From an uncultured Acetatifactor sp. (GTDB lineage Bacteria; Bacillota; Clostridia; Lachnospirales; Lachnospiraceae): 10,196 nucleotides of DNA. The stretch is taken from NCBI GenBank assembly GCA_948496895.1, contig CAOOJO010000061.1, positions 1-10,196 of the forward strand, written 5' to 3'. Each line of letters opens with the position of its first letter. Position 1 is the first letter of the stretch. The notes below the pieces were generated by a model. The model did no database searches. It was not told where the DNA came from and saw nothing but the letters and a program-made list of their open reading frames with translations. Shown here piece after piece: positions 1 through 6,512 of the stretch. A program made the position numbers and the translations under genes.

Positions 1-496
1 GGGTGCACAGCGCCGCCACATCGGCGGTGTTGATGTTCACCAGGCCGGGCGCTCTCTCCGTCTCCGCGGCTATCTCCTCCACAGCCTCGCCCTCTTTGGG
101 GAAATACAGCTTCTGGCCGTCGGATACCCAGTCCGCCAGGTTCACGGCCTCCCGCCCCGCCTCGGGTCCAAAGCCGCCCGCTGCCTTCAGCGCGTCCTCC
201 ACCCGGCTTCCCTGGGGAATCTCCACCACGCCGGGATTTGCCACCGCGCCGCACACATAGACACGAATCGTCGTATCCTGTTCCTCCGCGGGGGAGCCGT
301 TCGGAACCCCGGACTGGCCCGGGGCTTCGGACGGATTCGCTGTCCCCGCCGTCTCCTGCCCTGTCTGCGCCGAAGCGTCCTCTGCTCCCTGCGCCTCTCC
401 AATGAGGATTGCCGTCCCTTTATCGCCACAGCCACAGCAAAGCAGCGCACATGCCGCTATCGCACATACGATTATAAAATTATTGTTTTTCATCAT
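1..496 (-). CDS. comEA: ComEA-type competence DNA-binding protein, 3' end cut by window edge
   Basis: The frame begins at ATG 496 (a second ATG follows at 493) and is still open at base 1, giving 165 visible residues. An AGGAAGG ribosome site lies about 7 bases upstream. The N-terminus is hydrophobic (residues 7-20) and ends in a Cys-rich stretch (C20, C21, G22, C23) that could be a lipobox-like anchor. A low-complexity linker rich in Gly, Ala, Gln, Glu and Pro follows (about 33-75). An SLBB domain (about 76-133) starts IRVYVCGAVANPGVV and includes a V-D-A-L-x-A-A-G-G segment. The sequence GLVNINTADVAAL (151-163) is the typical entry into the helix-hairpin-helix pair, most of which lies outside the window. 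In this family the surface-anchored protein binds incoming double-stranded DNA for uptake during transformation. It has its own promoter and is separated from the upstream genes by a terminator. ComEA is clear from architecture; lipid anchoring is a guess. Confidence 0.9.
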   Translation of the reverse strand, partial: MMKNNNFIIVCAIAACALLCCGCGDKGTAILIGEAQGAEDASAQTGQETAGTANPSEAPGQSGVPNGSPAEEQDTTIRVYVCGAVANPGVVEIPQGSRVEDALKAAGGFGPEAGREAVNLADWVSDGQKLYFPKEGEAVEEIAAETERAPGLVNINTADVAALCT

Positions 497-504
497 AGTC
501 CCTT

Positions 505-520
505 CCTTTTACAAAAAAGG
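505..520 (-). promoter_or_regulatory. Hairpin overlapping the comEA ribosome-binding site
   Basis: On the minus strand CCTTTT (515-520) can pair with AAAAGG (505-510) across a 4-base loop. The 3' arm contains the AAGG core that leads into the AAAAGGAAGG ribosome site of comEA, so the folded leader would partly hide that site. Six pairs, mostly A-U, is weak, and regulation is inference. Confidence 0.35.
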
Positions 521-540
521 GATTGCCTCTCTATGCTGAC

Positions 541-558
541 TCCTTTTATTGTAAAGGA
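541..558. repeat. AT-rich palindrome over the comEA -10 box
   Basis: Arms TCCTTT (541-546) and AAAGGA (553-558) form a perfect 6-base inverted repeat around a 6-base centre. It covers the predicted -10 element, so it could be an operator for a regulator. It could also be a by-product of AT-rich promoter sequence. A second, similar palindrome lies at 505-520. Confidence 0.35.
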
Positions 559-576
559 ATCTTTTCGTTTTTACAA
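548..576 (-). promoter_or_regulatory. Predicted sigma-A promoter of comEA
   Basis: On the minus strand a -35 box TTGTAA (571-576) and a -10 box TACAAT (548-553) are separated by exactly 17 bases. The -10 matches the consensus at 5 of 6 positions and the -35 at 4 of 6. It sits about 50 bases upstream of the comEA start and downstream of the terminator of the preceding gene, which is where a promoter would be expected. The -10 lies inside the palindrome at 541-558. Confidence 0.7.
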
Positions 577-598
577 GTGGCTTTCGGAAATCTTCCTG

Positions 599-625
599 AA
601 AAAATATGTAGGGCGGGGCCCACCC
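599..625 (-). terminator. Rho-independent terminator after the ydcZ-like gene
   Basis: Directly after the TGA stop at 626-628, the minus strand reads GGGTGG, loop GCC, CCGCCC (611-625, one G-U pair), then TACA and a run of six T (599-604, within TATTTTTT). The GC-rich short hairpin plus T tract is the classic intrinsic terminator form. It ends the long minus-strand gene run before comEA starts from its own promoter. Confidence 0.75.
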
Positions 626-1057
626 TCATTCCCATTTGAAAATGATGATGCCCGCCACCGCCACCGCCATGCCGATGGCCTTGCGCCACTGCCAGGGCTG
701 CTTTTCCACGCCGAACCAGCCCAGCAATTCAATCGCGTAGGCCACCGCCAGCTGGGCCACCACGATCAGCATCACCGCCCTGGCGGGTCCCAGCATGTCC
801 ATGCTTTTGATGACTGTGTAGGTGATGAAAGCGCCGATGGCTCCGCCCAGCAGCATGTATTTGGGTTCCACCTTAAACACCTGCAGCAGATTGCTCCTGT
901 CCGTGCAGGCCCAGGCCCCCAGGCAGACCGCCAGGGCCGAGAGCTGCACGAAGGCGCTGGCCGTCCAGATGCTGGAGGATTTGGTCACCTGGGTGTTGAA
1001 CACCCCCTGTACGCTCATCAGCGCCCCGGAAATCAATGCAATAAAAAATCCAATCAT
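626..1057 (-). CDS. YdcZ-family (DUF606) DMT-superfamily membrane protein
   Basis: Small integral membrane protein of 143 residues with about five hydrophobic helices (roughly residues 1-18, 29-50, 66-86, 89-114 and 125-141). It shows the family pattern MIGFFIALISGALMSVQGVFN at the N-terminus and an AQLAVAYAIELLGWFG segment in the fourth helix. This small-multidrug-like group belongs to the drug/metabolite transporter superfamily; the substrates are mostly unknown, so none is assigned. I chose ATG 1057 over the in-frame GTG 1066 because AAAGGTGGAG sits just ahead of the ATG, whereas it would overlap the GTG. It follows the binding-protein gene by 72 bases in the same direction and is followed at once by a terminator, so it is probably the last gene of the transcript. 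An inverted repeat (1050-1057 with 1100-1107) includes its start codon. Confidence 0.85.
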   Translation of the reverse strand: MIGFFIALISGALMSVQGVFNTQVTKSSSIWTASAFVQLSALAVCLGAWACTDRSNLLQVFKVEPKYMLLGGAIGAFITYTVIKSMDMLGPARAVMLIVVAQLAVAYAIELLGWFGVEKQPWQWRKAIGMAVAVAGIIIFKWE

Positions 1058-1107
1058 AGGCTCCACCTTTCTTTTTCTGCTTCCTTTAAAGTGTCCCCCA
1101 TGATTGG
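1050..1107 (-). promoter_or_regulatory. Inverted repeat in the ydcZ-like leader that covers its start codon
   Basis: On the minus strand CCAATCAT (1100-1107) is the exact reverse complement of ATGATTGG (1050-1057), the first bases of the downstream gene. Pairing would close a loop of 42 bases and occlude the initiation codon. The loop contains the ribosome site AAAGGTGGAG. Eight pairs over this distance may be chance; no known riboswitch or leader was recognised. Confidence 0.3.
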
Positions 1108-1129
1108 AAAAATATGCGTGTCCTCCGCC

Positions 1130-2530
1130 TCAGCGCGAAGCGTCTATCTGCAGCTGAATCTGTGCCGCCAGCTCCTGCACCAGCGCCGTCACGTCCGCCC
1201 CGTCCCACACCTTCGAGAACAGGCTCTCCAACTGCACCCAGAAATTCCCCGTCTCCATCATCTTCGGCAGCGGGATGCTGTCCCCATAGGCCTGCCGGAA
1301 AACCTGCAGCCCCGGATTGTCCTCCTCTGTGCCCAGCTTCGCGGGCGCCTTCCCCGTCCTGTCATAGAGGGTCTCGGCGCACTCCCCTACCAGATAGGCC
1401 GCGAAGCGGTTGGCCAGCTCCTGGTTCTGGGAGTAGCTGTTCACCGCTACGGCAGTGGTGACGGACATGGTGCGGCTCTTCAGCTCCGCGCTTACCCGGG
1501 GAAGGACGGCGATCCCGTAGTCGAAGCCAATCTCCCCGCTCTCCCTGGCCTGGGCCAGCCTGGCCGCCGCGTTCGTGGTGGCGATGGTGAACACCAGCTT
1601 CCCCTGGCAGAATTCTTCTATTACAGTCTCATAGTCCACCTTGTCCGACTCTATGGAAAAGAACTGATTCAGCGCCTTATAGACCTCCAGGCATTGAATC
1701 GTCTCCGGATTGGCGATATTTATCGCGGAGGCGTCGTCCCCCGCGTCCCCTCCCACGATCATATAATTCCCCACAATCCAGTAATTGTAGAAGATATCCG
1801 ACACATCCCATTTCATGACGCCCTCCACGCCCTCGGGCACGTCGAAGGTGTCCGCGATGCGAAGGAGGTCGTCCACCGTAGCGGGCACGGCGCTCTGGAA
1901 GTACTCTTCCGTCTTCTGGGCAAGCAGGGCTTCGTCCACTTCAATCCCCGAGGAATCCTCGCCCGGGTTCTCCTCCACCTCCCCGGCCTCCAGAAGCTCC
2001 TTTGTGGCAGCCTGGGACGCCCATTCGTGGAGGTAGGTCTCATTGTACACCAGCGCGCTGGTCTCAAAGCAGAGGGGATACGCCACCCGCATCCCCTGAT
2101 AGGTCACCGCCGAAAGGGCGGCCCGGGGGAAATTCTCCTCGTTGCAGATTCCCTCCAGATCCTGTACCTGGGTGGCCAGTCCTGCCAGATAGGCCTTCTC
2201 CAGGGAATCGTGGCCGATCAGATAGGCGTCCGGCACCTGGAGGTCGCCGGCGGAGGCCTGGCTGATCGCCTCCAGGTACTCGCTCTCGGAGGTCAGCACG
2301 GGGATGACCCGCACCCCCTCCCTCTCGCCGAAGGACACGGCGGCGCTGCCCAGGAAATTCGTCATCCTGTCATCGGAATACCAAAAATAAATAGTCTCTT
2401 TATCGTTTCCCCATGTCAGGGGGACACCTGTCTCCTCCGCGTCTGACGCGGCAAAGGTGCTTCCGTATAAAACGGCGGCAGCCATGACCAGCACGGCCGC
2501 CACTGCTGTCAGTCTTTTTTTCAGATGCAT
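1130..2530 (-). CDS. Extracellular solute-binding protein of an ABC sugar transporter (family 1 type)
   Basis: Predicted exported protein of 466 residues. The N-terminus has a signal peptide: K4, K5, R6, then a hydrophobic core at about 8-22 and a possible cleavage at FAA-S (about 26-29). No lipobox Cys is seen, unusual for a Gram-positive binding protein. The body has the family-1 binding-protein fold pattern: a first strand IYFWYSDD, a PDAYLIGHDSLEKAYLAGL segment and a GKLVFTIATTNAAARLA stretch. Near the C-terminus SVTTAVAVNSYSQNQELANRF matches the usual region where these proteins describe neighbours of the ligand cleft. A Glu-rich insertion of about 35 residues lies near 180-215. Family members deliver sugars to a membrane permease, but no permease or ATPase gene adjoins it, so the ligand is unknown. 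ATG 2530 has TAGGAG six bases upstream. It follows argD by 37 bases with no terminator, so co-transcription with the arginine genes is likely. Confidence 0.8.
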   Translation of the reverse strand: MHLKKRLTAVAAVLVMAAAVLYGSTFAASDAEETGVPLTWGNDKETIYFWYSDDRMTNFLGSAAVSFGEREGVRVIPVLTSESEYLEAISQASAGDLQVPDAYLIGHDSLEKAYLAGLATQVQDLEGICNEENFPRAALSAVTYQGMRVAYPLCFETSALVYNETYLHEWASQAATKELLEAGEVEENPGEDSSGIEVDEALLAQKTEEYFQSAVPATVDDLLRIADTFDVPEGVEGVMKWDVSDIFYNYWIVGNYMIVGGDAGDDASAINIANPETIQCLEVYKALNQFFSIESDKVDYETVIEEFCQGKLVFTIATTNAAARLAQARESGEIGFDYGIAVLPRVSAELKSRTMSVTTAVAVNSYSQNQELANRFAAYLVGECAETLYDRTGKAPAKLGTEEDNPGLQVFRQAYGDSIPLPKMMETGNFWVQLESLFSKVWDGADVTALVQELAAQIQLQIDASR

Positions 2531-2567
2531 AGCAAACTCCTAACTCGCCGTCCTCCGCTGTGCGCGG

Positions 2568-3767
2568 CTATTCCTCCGACGGCTCGATGCAGCTCTCCAG
2601 TATCTCGATCATCTCGTCCACATTCTCCTTTGAGATGATAAGGGGCGGCACGAAGCGGATGATGTCAGGGCCCGCGTTGATCAAAAGCAGGCCGTTCTCC
2701 AAAGCGCGCTCGATAATGTCCCGCACGGGGCCGTCGAACACCAGGCCCTGCATCAGGCCCATTCCACGACGCTCGATGATGCAGTCGTACCTGTCCTTCA
2801 GCTCCTCCAGGCGCTGCTCCAGATAGGGCGCTACCTCCCTTACATTCTCAATTATATGGTTCTCCTCGAATAAAGCAAGCACTTTTTCCACTGCCGCGCA
2901 GGCCAGCGGGTTGCCGCCGTAGGTGGTGCCGTGGTCTCCCGCCGCCAGGGAACTGCCCGCCACCTTTTCCGTCAGCAAAAAGGCCCCCACGGGCACGCCG
3001 CAGCCTAAGGCCTTGGCAGTGGCCATGATGTCGGGCTTCACGCCGTAGCGCTGCCAGGCGAACATATACCCTGTCCTGCCCATGCCGCACTGGATCTCGT
3101 CCAGTATCAGGAGGATGTCCCTGGCCTCGCAGATGGCTTTCACGCCTTTCAGGAACTCCTCGGTGGCGGGCACCAGGCCGCCCTCACCCTGTACGGTTTC
3201 CAGGATGATTGCGCATGTTTTATCATTTATCAGTTTTTCTACACTGTCCAGATCGTTCATCTGCGCAAACCTGACATTCCCAATCATAGGCTCGAAGGGC
3301 TCCCGGTACTTGGCATTGCCGGTGACGGACAGGGCTCCGAAGGTCCTGCCGTGGAAGGAGTGCTCCATGGCGATGATTTCGTGGTCTGTGGTGCCATCCT
3401 TCAGGTAGGCGTATTTGCGGGCTGCCTTGATGGCTCCCTCGATGGCCTCCGCGCCGGAATTGGTGAAGAACACCCTGTCCAGGCCGGAAACCTCCTTCAG
3501 CTTCTTCGATGCCCGGATGGCGGGCATGTTGTAGTAGTAATTGGAGGTGTGAATCACCTTGTCTATCTGGGCTTTTAAGGCATCGTTGTAGTCCCTGTTG
3601 CCGTATCCTAAGGCGAACACGGCGATTCCGGACACGAAGTCAAGGTACTTGATGCCGTCGGTGTCGTAGAGATAGACGCCCTTTCCCTTTTCAATGATTA
3701 TCTGGTAGCGGTTATAGGTGTGGAGCAGGGACTGCTCCGCCTCTTCGATGTATTCCTGCATGCTCAT
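2568..3767 (-). CDS. argD: Acetylornithine aminotransferase
   Basis: Full-length (399 residues) class-III PLP-dependent aminotransferase. It converts N-acetylglutamate semialdehyde plus glutamate to N-acetylornithine and 2-oxoglutarate in the cytoplasm. Visible marks in order: the phosphate-binding NSGAEA (103-108), SFHGRT (137-142) with the aromatic residue that stacks on PLP, the ETVQGEGG loop (190-197), LDEIQCGMGRTG (222-233) with the PLP-ring Asp223, and the Schiff-base lysine K252 in TAKALGCGVPVGA. HGTTYGGNPLAC (279-290) is the conserved substrate/phosphate loop. The N-terminal acidic region and length fit ArgD rather than ornithine aminotransferase or GABA transaminase, and the position after argB settles it. 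Start ATG 3767 has a perfect AGGAGG (3775-3780) seven bases upstream; the gap to argB is 27 bases. In many bacteria ArgD also acts on succinyl-diaminopimelate semialdehyde; that cannot be decided here. Confidence 0.96.
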   Translation of the reverse strand: MSMQEYIEEAEQSLLHTYNRYQIIIEKGKGVYLYDTDGIKYLDFVSGIAVFALGYGNRDYNDALKAQIDKVIHTSNYYYNMPAIRASKKLKEVSGLDRVFFTNSGAEAIEGAIKAARKYAYLKDGTTDHEIIAMEHSFHGRTFGALSVTGNAKYREPFEPMIGNVRFAQMNDLDSVEKLINDKTCAIILETVQGEGGLVPATEEFLKGVKAICEARDILLILDEIQCGMGRTGYMFAWQRYGVKPDIMATAKALGCGVPVGAFLLTEKVAGSSLAAGDHGTTYGGNPLACAAVEKVLALFEENHIIENVREVAPYLEQRLEELKDRYDCIIERRGMGLMQGLVFDGPVRDIIERALENGLLLINAGPDIIRFVPPLIISKENVDEMIEILESCIEPSEE

Positions 3768-3794
3768 GTATGTTCCTCCTGATTGAAATTCCGT

Positions 3795-4685
3795 CTATAT
3801 CTGTTCGGATTCTTTGTCATCTATGATGGCGGTGCCGATGCCCTGTTTCGTGAAGATTTCCAGCAGCAGGCAGTGGGGAATCCTGCCGTCTAAGATGTGG
3901 ACGCGCTTCACGCCCCCATGCACGGCCGCGGTGCAGTTGTTGAGCTTAGGCAGCATGCCGCCGCCGATGAAGCCGCCGGATATCAGCTCGTCCGCCTGGG
4001 AGGCCGTGATTCTGGAGATGAAGCCCTCCCTGGCCTCGTAGTTTTTGTAGATGCCCTCCACGTCCGTCAAAAACGCCAGCTTTTCCGCGTTCACGGCCTT
4101 TGCGATGGCGCAGGCCGCGTCGTCCGCGTTGATGTTGTAGGTCTGGAAAACACTGTCCAGGCCGATGGGGGCTACGATAGGCAGAAAATCTTTCTCCAGT
4201 AAATCGTAGAGCACTTTCGGGTTCACCTGGGTGATTTCCCCCACGAAGCCGATGTCCTGGCCACCGGCGTATTTCTTCTCCACCTGGAGCAGGCCGCCGT
4301 CCTTGCCGCTGACGCCCACGGCCTTCACGCCCAGCTCCTGCACCATGGTGACTAAGTCCTTGTTCACCTTGTTCAGCACCATCTCGGCAATTTCCATGGT
4401 CTCCTGGTCCGTGACGCGCAGGCCGCCTACGAAGGTGGACTCCTTCCCCACCTTGCCCACCCAGCGGCTGATCTCCTTGCCGCCGCCGTGGACGATGATG
4501 GGCTTGAAGCCCACCAGCTTTAAGAGGGTCACGTCCTTGATGACGTTTTTCTGCAGCTCCTCATTGCTCATGGCGCTGCCACCGTATTTCACGACGATGA
4601 TCTTGCGGTTGAAGCGCTGGATGTAGGGCAGGGCCTCTATGAGGACCTCCGCCTTCTGCAGCACCTTTTCCATGTCCTTTTCCAT
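3795..4685 (-). CDS. argB: Acetylglutamate kinase, probably arginine-inhibited
   Basis: Amino-acid kinase of 296 residues that phosphorylates N-acetylglutamate with ATP, the second step of arginine synthesis. Motifs: VVKYGGSAM (31-39) with the phosphate-contacting lysine K33, IVHGGGKEI (64-72), FVGGLRVTD (85-93) with the substrate-binding Arg90, NINADDAA (184-191), LTDVEGIY (206-213), and GGGMLPKL (241-248) with K247. The 25-residue N-terminal helix before the first strand and the C-terminal LLLEIFTKQGIGTAII (273-288) are the features that mark hexameric, arginine-sensitive kinases. Feedback inhibition at this enzyme is therefore inferred, as expected where ArgJ recycles the acetyl group. Start ATG 4685 has AAAGGA about 9 bases upstream; a second in-frame ATG at 4673 is less well placed. 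It is followed by argD after 27 bases. A 76-base purine-rich spacer with no hairpin separates it from the NUDIX gene. Confidence 0.97.
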   Translation of the reverse strand: MEKDMEKVLQKAEVLIEALPYIQRFNRKIIVVKYGGSAMSNEELQKNVIKDVTLLKLVGFKPIIVHGGGKEISRWVGKVGKESTFVGGLRVTDQETMEIAEMVLNKVNKDLVTMVQELGVKAVGVSGKDGGLLQVEKKYAGGQDIGFVGEITQVNPKVLYDLLEKDFLPIVAPIGLDSVFQTYNINADDAACAIAKAVNAEKLAFLTDVEGIYKNYEAREGFISRITASQADELISGGFIGGGMLPKLNNCTAAVHGGVKRVHILDGRIPHCLLLEIFTKQGIGTAIIDDKESEQI

Positions 4686-4761
4686 GGTATTATTTCCTTT
4701 CTGTTCCTGTTCTTATTCCTGTTTCACAGTCTCACCTGTATTTTCTCTTTTCAAGGGCATT

Positions 4762-5199
4762 CTATCTGTAATGGGGCTCATACCCATCCTTGTACGTGCA
4801 AAAGCATTCTCTACAGCTATCCTCAAAGACTGTCAGGTATTTCTCCATGTGGGGCGCCAGCTTACATTCCCGAAGCTTCTCTTTTTCCATCCAGAAGACG
4901 CTCCCTTCATCCGTATCTCCTTTCAGCTCCCCAAGATACTCCTTTGCCTGAAACAGGAAAACGAAATATCTGTACTCGTCCTCCCCCTCCCAATACAGAA
5001 AGCCAGAATTCTCTATCTTTGTGATCACAAGTCCTGTCTCTTCCCGAAATTCCCTGACAGCGGAATCATATATGCTCTCGCCAGTCTCCGTCTTCCCGCC
5101 CGGAAACGCGATTCCCTGATAACGCTTTACCCTGTCGATGACCAGCACTCTGCCGTTTTCCTCCAACATGGTCATATTCGTCAAGACTGTCTTTGCCAT
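4762..5199 (-). CDS. NUDIX hydrolase (MutT-like)
   Basis: Protein of 145 residues. The NUDIX box fits the family pattern exactly: G35, five residues, E41, seven residues, R49 E50 F51, R52, E53 E54, T55, G56, L57. It cleaves a nucleoside diphosphate linked to another moiety, with Mg2+ held by the two glutamates. The segment GIAFPGGKTETGE before the box and FVFLFQAKEYLGEL after it resemble 8-oxo-dGTPase-like MutT relatives, but the substrate is not settled. The C-terminus is Cys-rich (C112, C129, C132, C134). ATG 5199 was chosen over an in-frame GTG at 5226 because the G-rich GGGGGGCAAGAA ribosome site precedes it. The next gene upstream, argJ, ends 27 bases before it, and argB follows after 76 bases, so it is inserted inside the arginine cluster. 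A role in arginine metabolism is not evident. Confidence 0.88.
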   Translation of the reverse strand: MAKTVLTNMTMLEENGRVLVIDRVKRYQGIAFPGGKTETGESIYDSAVREFREETGLVITKIENSGFLYWEGEDEYRYFVFLFQAKEYLGELKGDTDEGSVFWMEKEKLRECKLAPHMEKYLTVFEDSCRECFCTYKDGYEPHYR

Positions 5200-5226
5200 T
5201 TCTTGCCCCCCAATAAAAAATAACAC

Positions 5227-6456
5227 TCAGCTCCGGTAGTCCGCGTTGATTTTCACATAGTCGTAGCTTAGGTCACAGCCCCAGGCGGTGGCTTCTTCCT
5301 CTCCCATGTGCATGTCTACCAGGACGGTGACCTCCGGGTCGGAGAGAATCTTCGTGGCTTCCTCCTCGCTGTAGTCGCAGGCTACGCCGTTTCCATAGAT
5401 ATGCATCCGGCCGCTTATGCTCTGGAAATAGAGGTCTACGTTCTCCGGGTCGAACTGCGCGCCGGAATAGCCCAGGGCGCAGAGGATTCTGCCCCAGTTG
5501 GCGTCGTGGCCGAAGATGGCGGCCTTGGTCAGGGAGGAGCAGATGACGGATTTCGCCAGAGTCCTGGCATCCTCCTTGGTGGCGGCGCCGATGACCTTGG
5601 TCTCGAACAGGGCCGTGGCGCCCTCTCCGTCCCCTGCCATTTTCTTCGCCAGATAGGTGGTGACGAAGTGCAGGGCTTCGCAGAAGACATTATAGTCGTC
5701 TCCCTGGCCGGTAATCTCCTCATTGCCTGCAAGGCCGTTGGCCAGAATCAACAGGGTATCGTTGGTGCTGGTGTCGCCGTCCACGGATATCATATTGAAG
5801 GAATCCACCACATCGGCCCGCAGGGCTTTCTGCAGCATCTCCTTTGAGATACATGCGTCTGTGGTCAGGAAGCCCAGCATGGTGCACATGTTGGGATGAA
5901 TCATGCCGGAGCCCTTGCACATGCCGCCCAGGGTGACGGTTTTTCCGCTTAGTTCAAACGTTACGGCGATTTCCTTCGGCACGGTGTCCGTGGTCATGAT
6001 AGCTCTGGCCGCGTCCATGCCGGCCTGCAGCCCCTCCGCCTTTGTCTCCGCCAGCTTCCGGATGCCCTCCTTTAATCTATCCAGGGGCAGCTGCATGCCG
6101 ATGACCCCGGTGGATGCCACCAGCACGCAGTCCCTAGGGATGCCCAGCAGCTCTCCCGCGCACTCGGCTTCTGCCTGGCAGCAGTCCATCCCCTGCTTTC
6201 CGGTGCAGGCGTTGGCGATACCGGAATTGACTACGACCGCCTGGGCATAGGGGGATTCCTCCACGATTCTCTTATCCCAGATGACCGGGGCCGCCTTTAC
6301 CACGTTGGTGGTGAAAGTCCCCGCCGCTGTGCAGGGTGCGGTGCTGTAGATCAGCGCCATGTCCTTTCTGTTCTGATATTTTACTGCGGCCTCCACGCCT
6401 GCCGCCTGGAAGCCTTTCGCCGCGGCTATGCCGCCTTCAATTTGTCTGATACCCAT
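5227..6456 (-). CDS. argJ: Bifunctional glutamate N-acetyltransferase / amino-acid acetyltransferase
   Basis: Full-length ArgJ of 409 residues from ATG 6456. It moves acetyl from N-acetylornithine to glutamate, closing the recycling pathway, and in many species also makes N-acetylglutamate from acetyl-CoA. The protein is made as a precursor that cleaves itself before a threonine. Here that site is KGSGMIHPNMCTMLGF (181-196) with T192 as the nucleophile; the residue before it is Cys191, where Ala is commonest in the family. The oxyanion-hole STG (115-117) is intact. The conserved FNMISVDGDTSTNDT (220-234) and HDANWGRIL (317-325) are also present, as is the carboxy-terminal Y-x-x-x-KINADYRS. 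I preferred ATG 6456 over GTG 6483 and ATG 6471 because GGAGAG lies seven bases ahead and the protein then starts MGIRQIEGG, the usual beginning. It follows the HNH gene by 56 bases. Confidence 0.96.
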   Translation of the reverse strand: MGIRQIEGGIAAAKGFQAAGVEAAVKYQNRKDMALIYSTAPCTAAGTFTTNVVKAAPVIWDKRIVEESPYAQAVVVNSGIANACTGKQGMDCCQAEAECAGELLGIPRDCVLVASTGVIGMQLPLDRLKEGIRKLAETKAEGLQAGMDAARAIMTTDTVPKEIAVTFELSGKTVTLGGMCKGSGMIHPNMCTMLGFLTTDACISKEMLQKALRADVVDSFNMISVDGDTSTNDTLLILANGLAGNEEITGQGDDYNVFCEALHFVTTYLAKKMAGDGEGATALFETKVIGAATKEDARTLAKSVICSSLTKAAIFGHDANWGRILCALGYSGAQFDPENVDLYFQSISGRMHIYGNGVACDYSEEEATKILSDPEVTVLVDMHMGEEEATAWGCDLSYDYVKINADYRS

Positions 6457-6512
6457 TTCTTTTCTCTCCATTCCTTCCCGCACTTCCTATTTCAATCCCG
6501 GGTCTGTATGCG

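Noticed and set aside
541..574. Plus-strand terminator (TCCTTT hairpin followed by a T-rich tract)
   Set aside because: No plus-strand gene ends here and the stem is only six mostly A-T pairs. The T-rich stretch is better explained as the A-rich spacer of the comEA promoter on the other strand.
533..2446. Long plus-strand open frame of 637 codons
   Set aside because: It lies opposite the binding-protein and YdcZ-like genes. The predicted protein is His/Leu/Arg-rich with no domain. The minus-strand frames have signal peptide, membrane helices and ribosome sites.
5200..5226. Terminator after argJ (TTATTTTTTATT on the minus strand)
   Set aside because: The T-run is present but no stable stem precedes it, and the NUDIX gene follows directly with a ribosome site.
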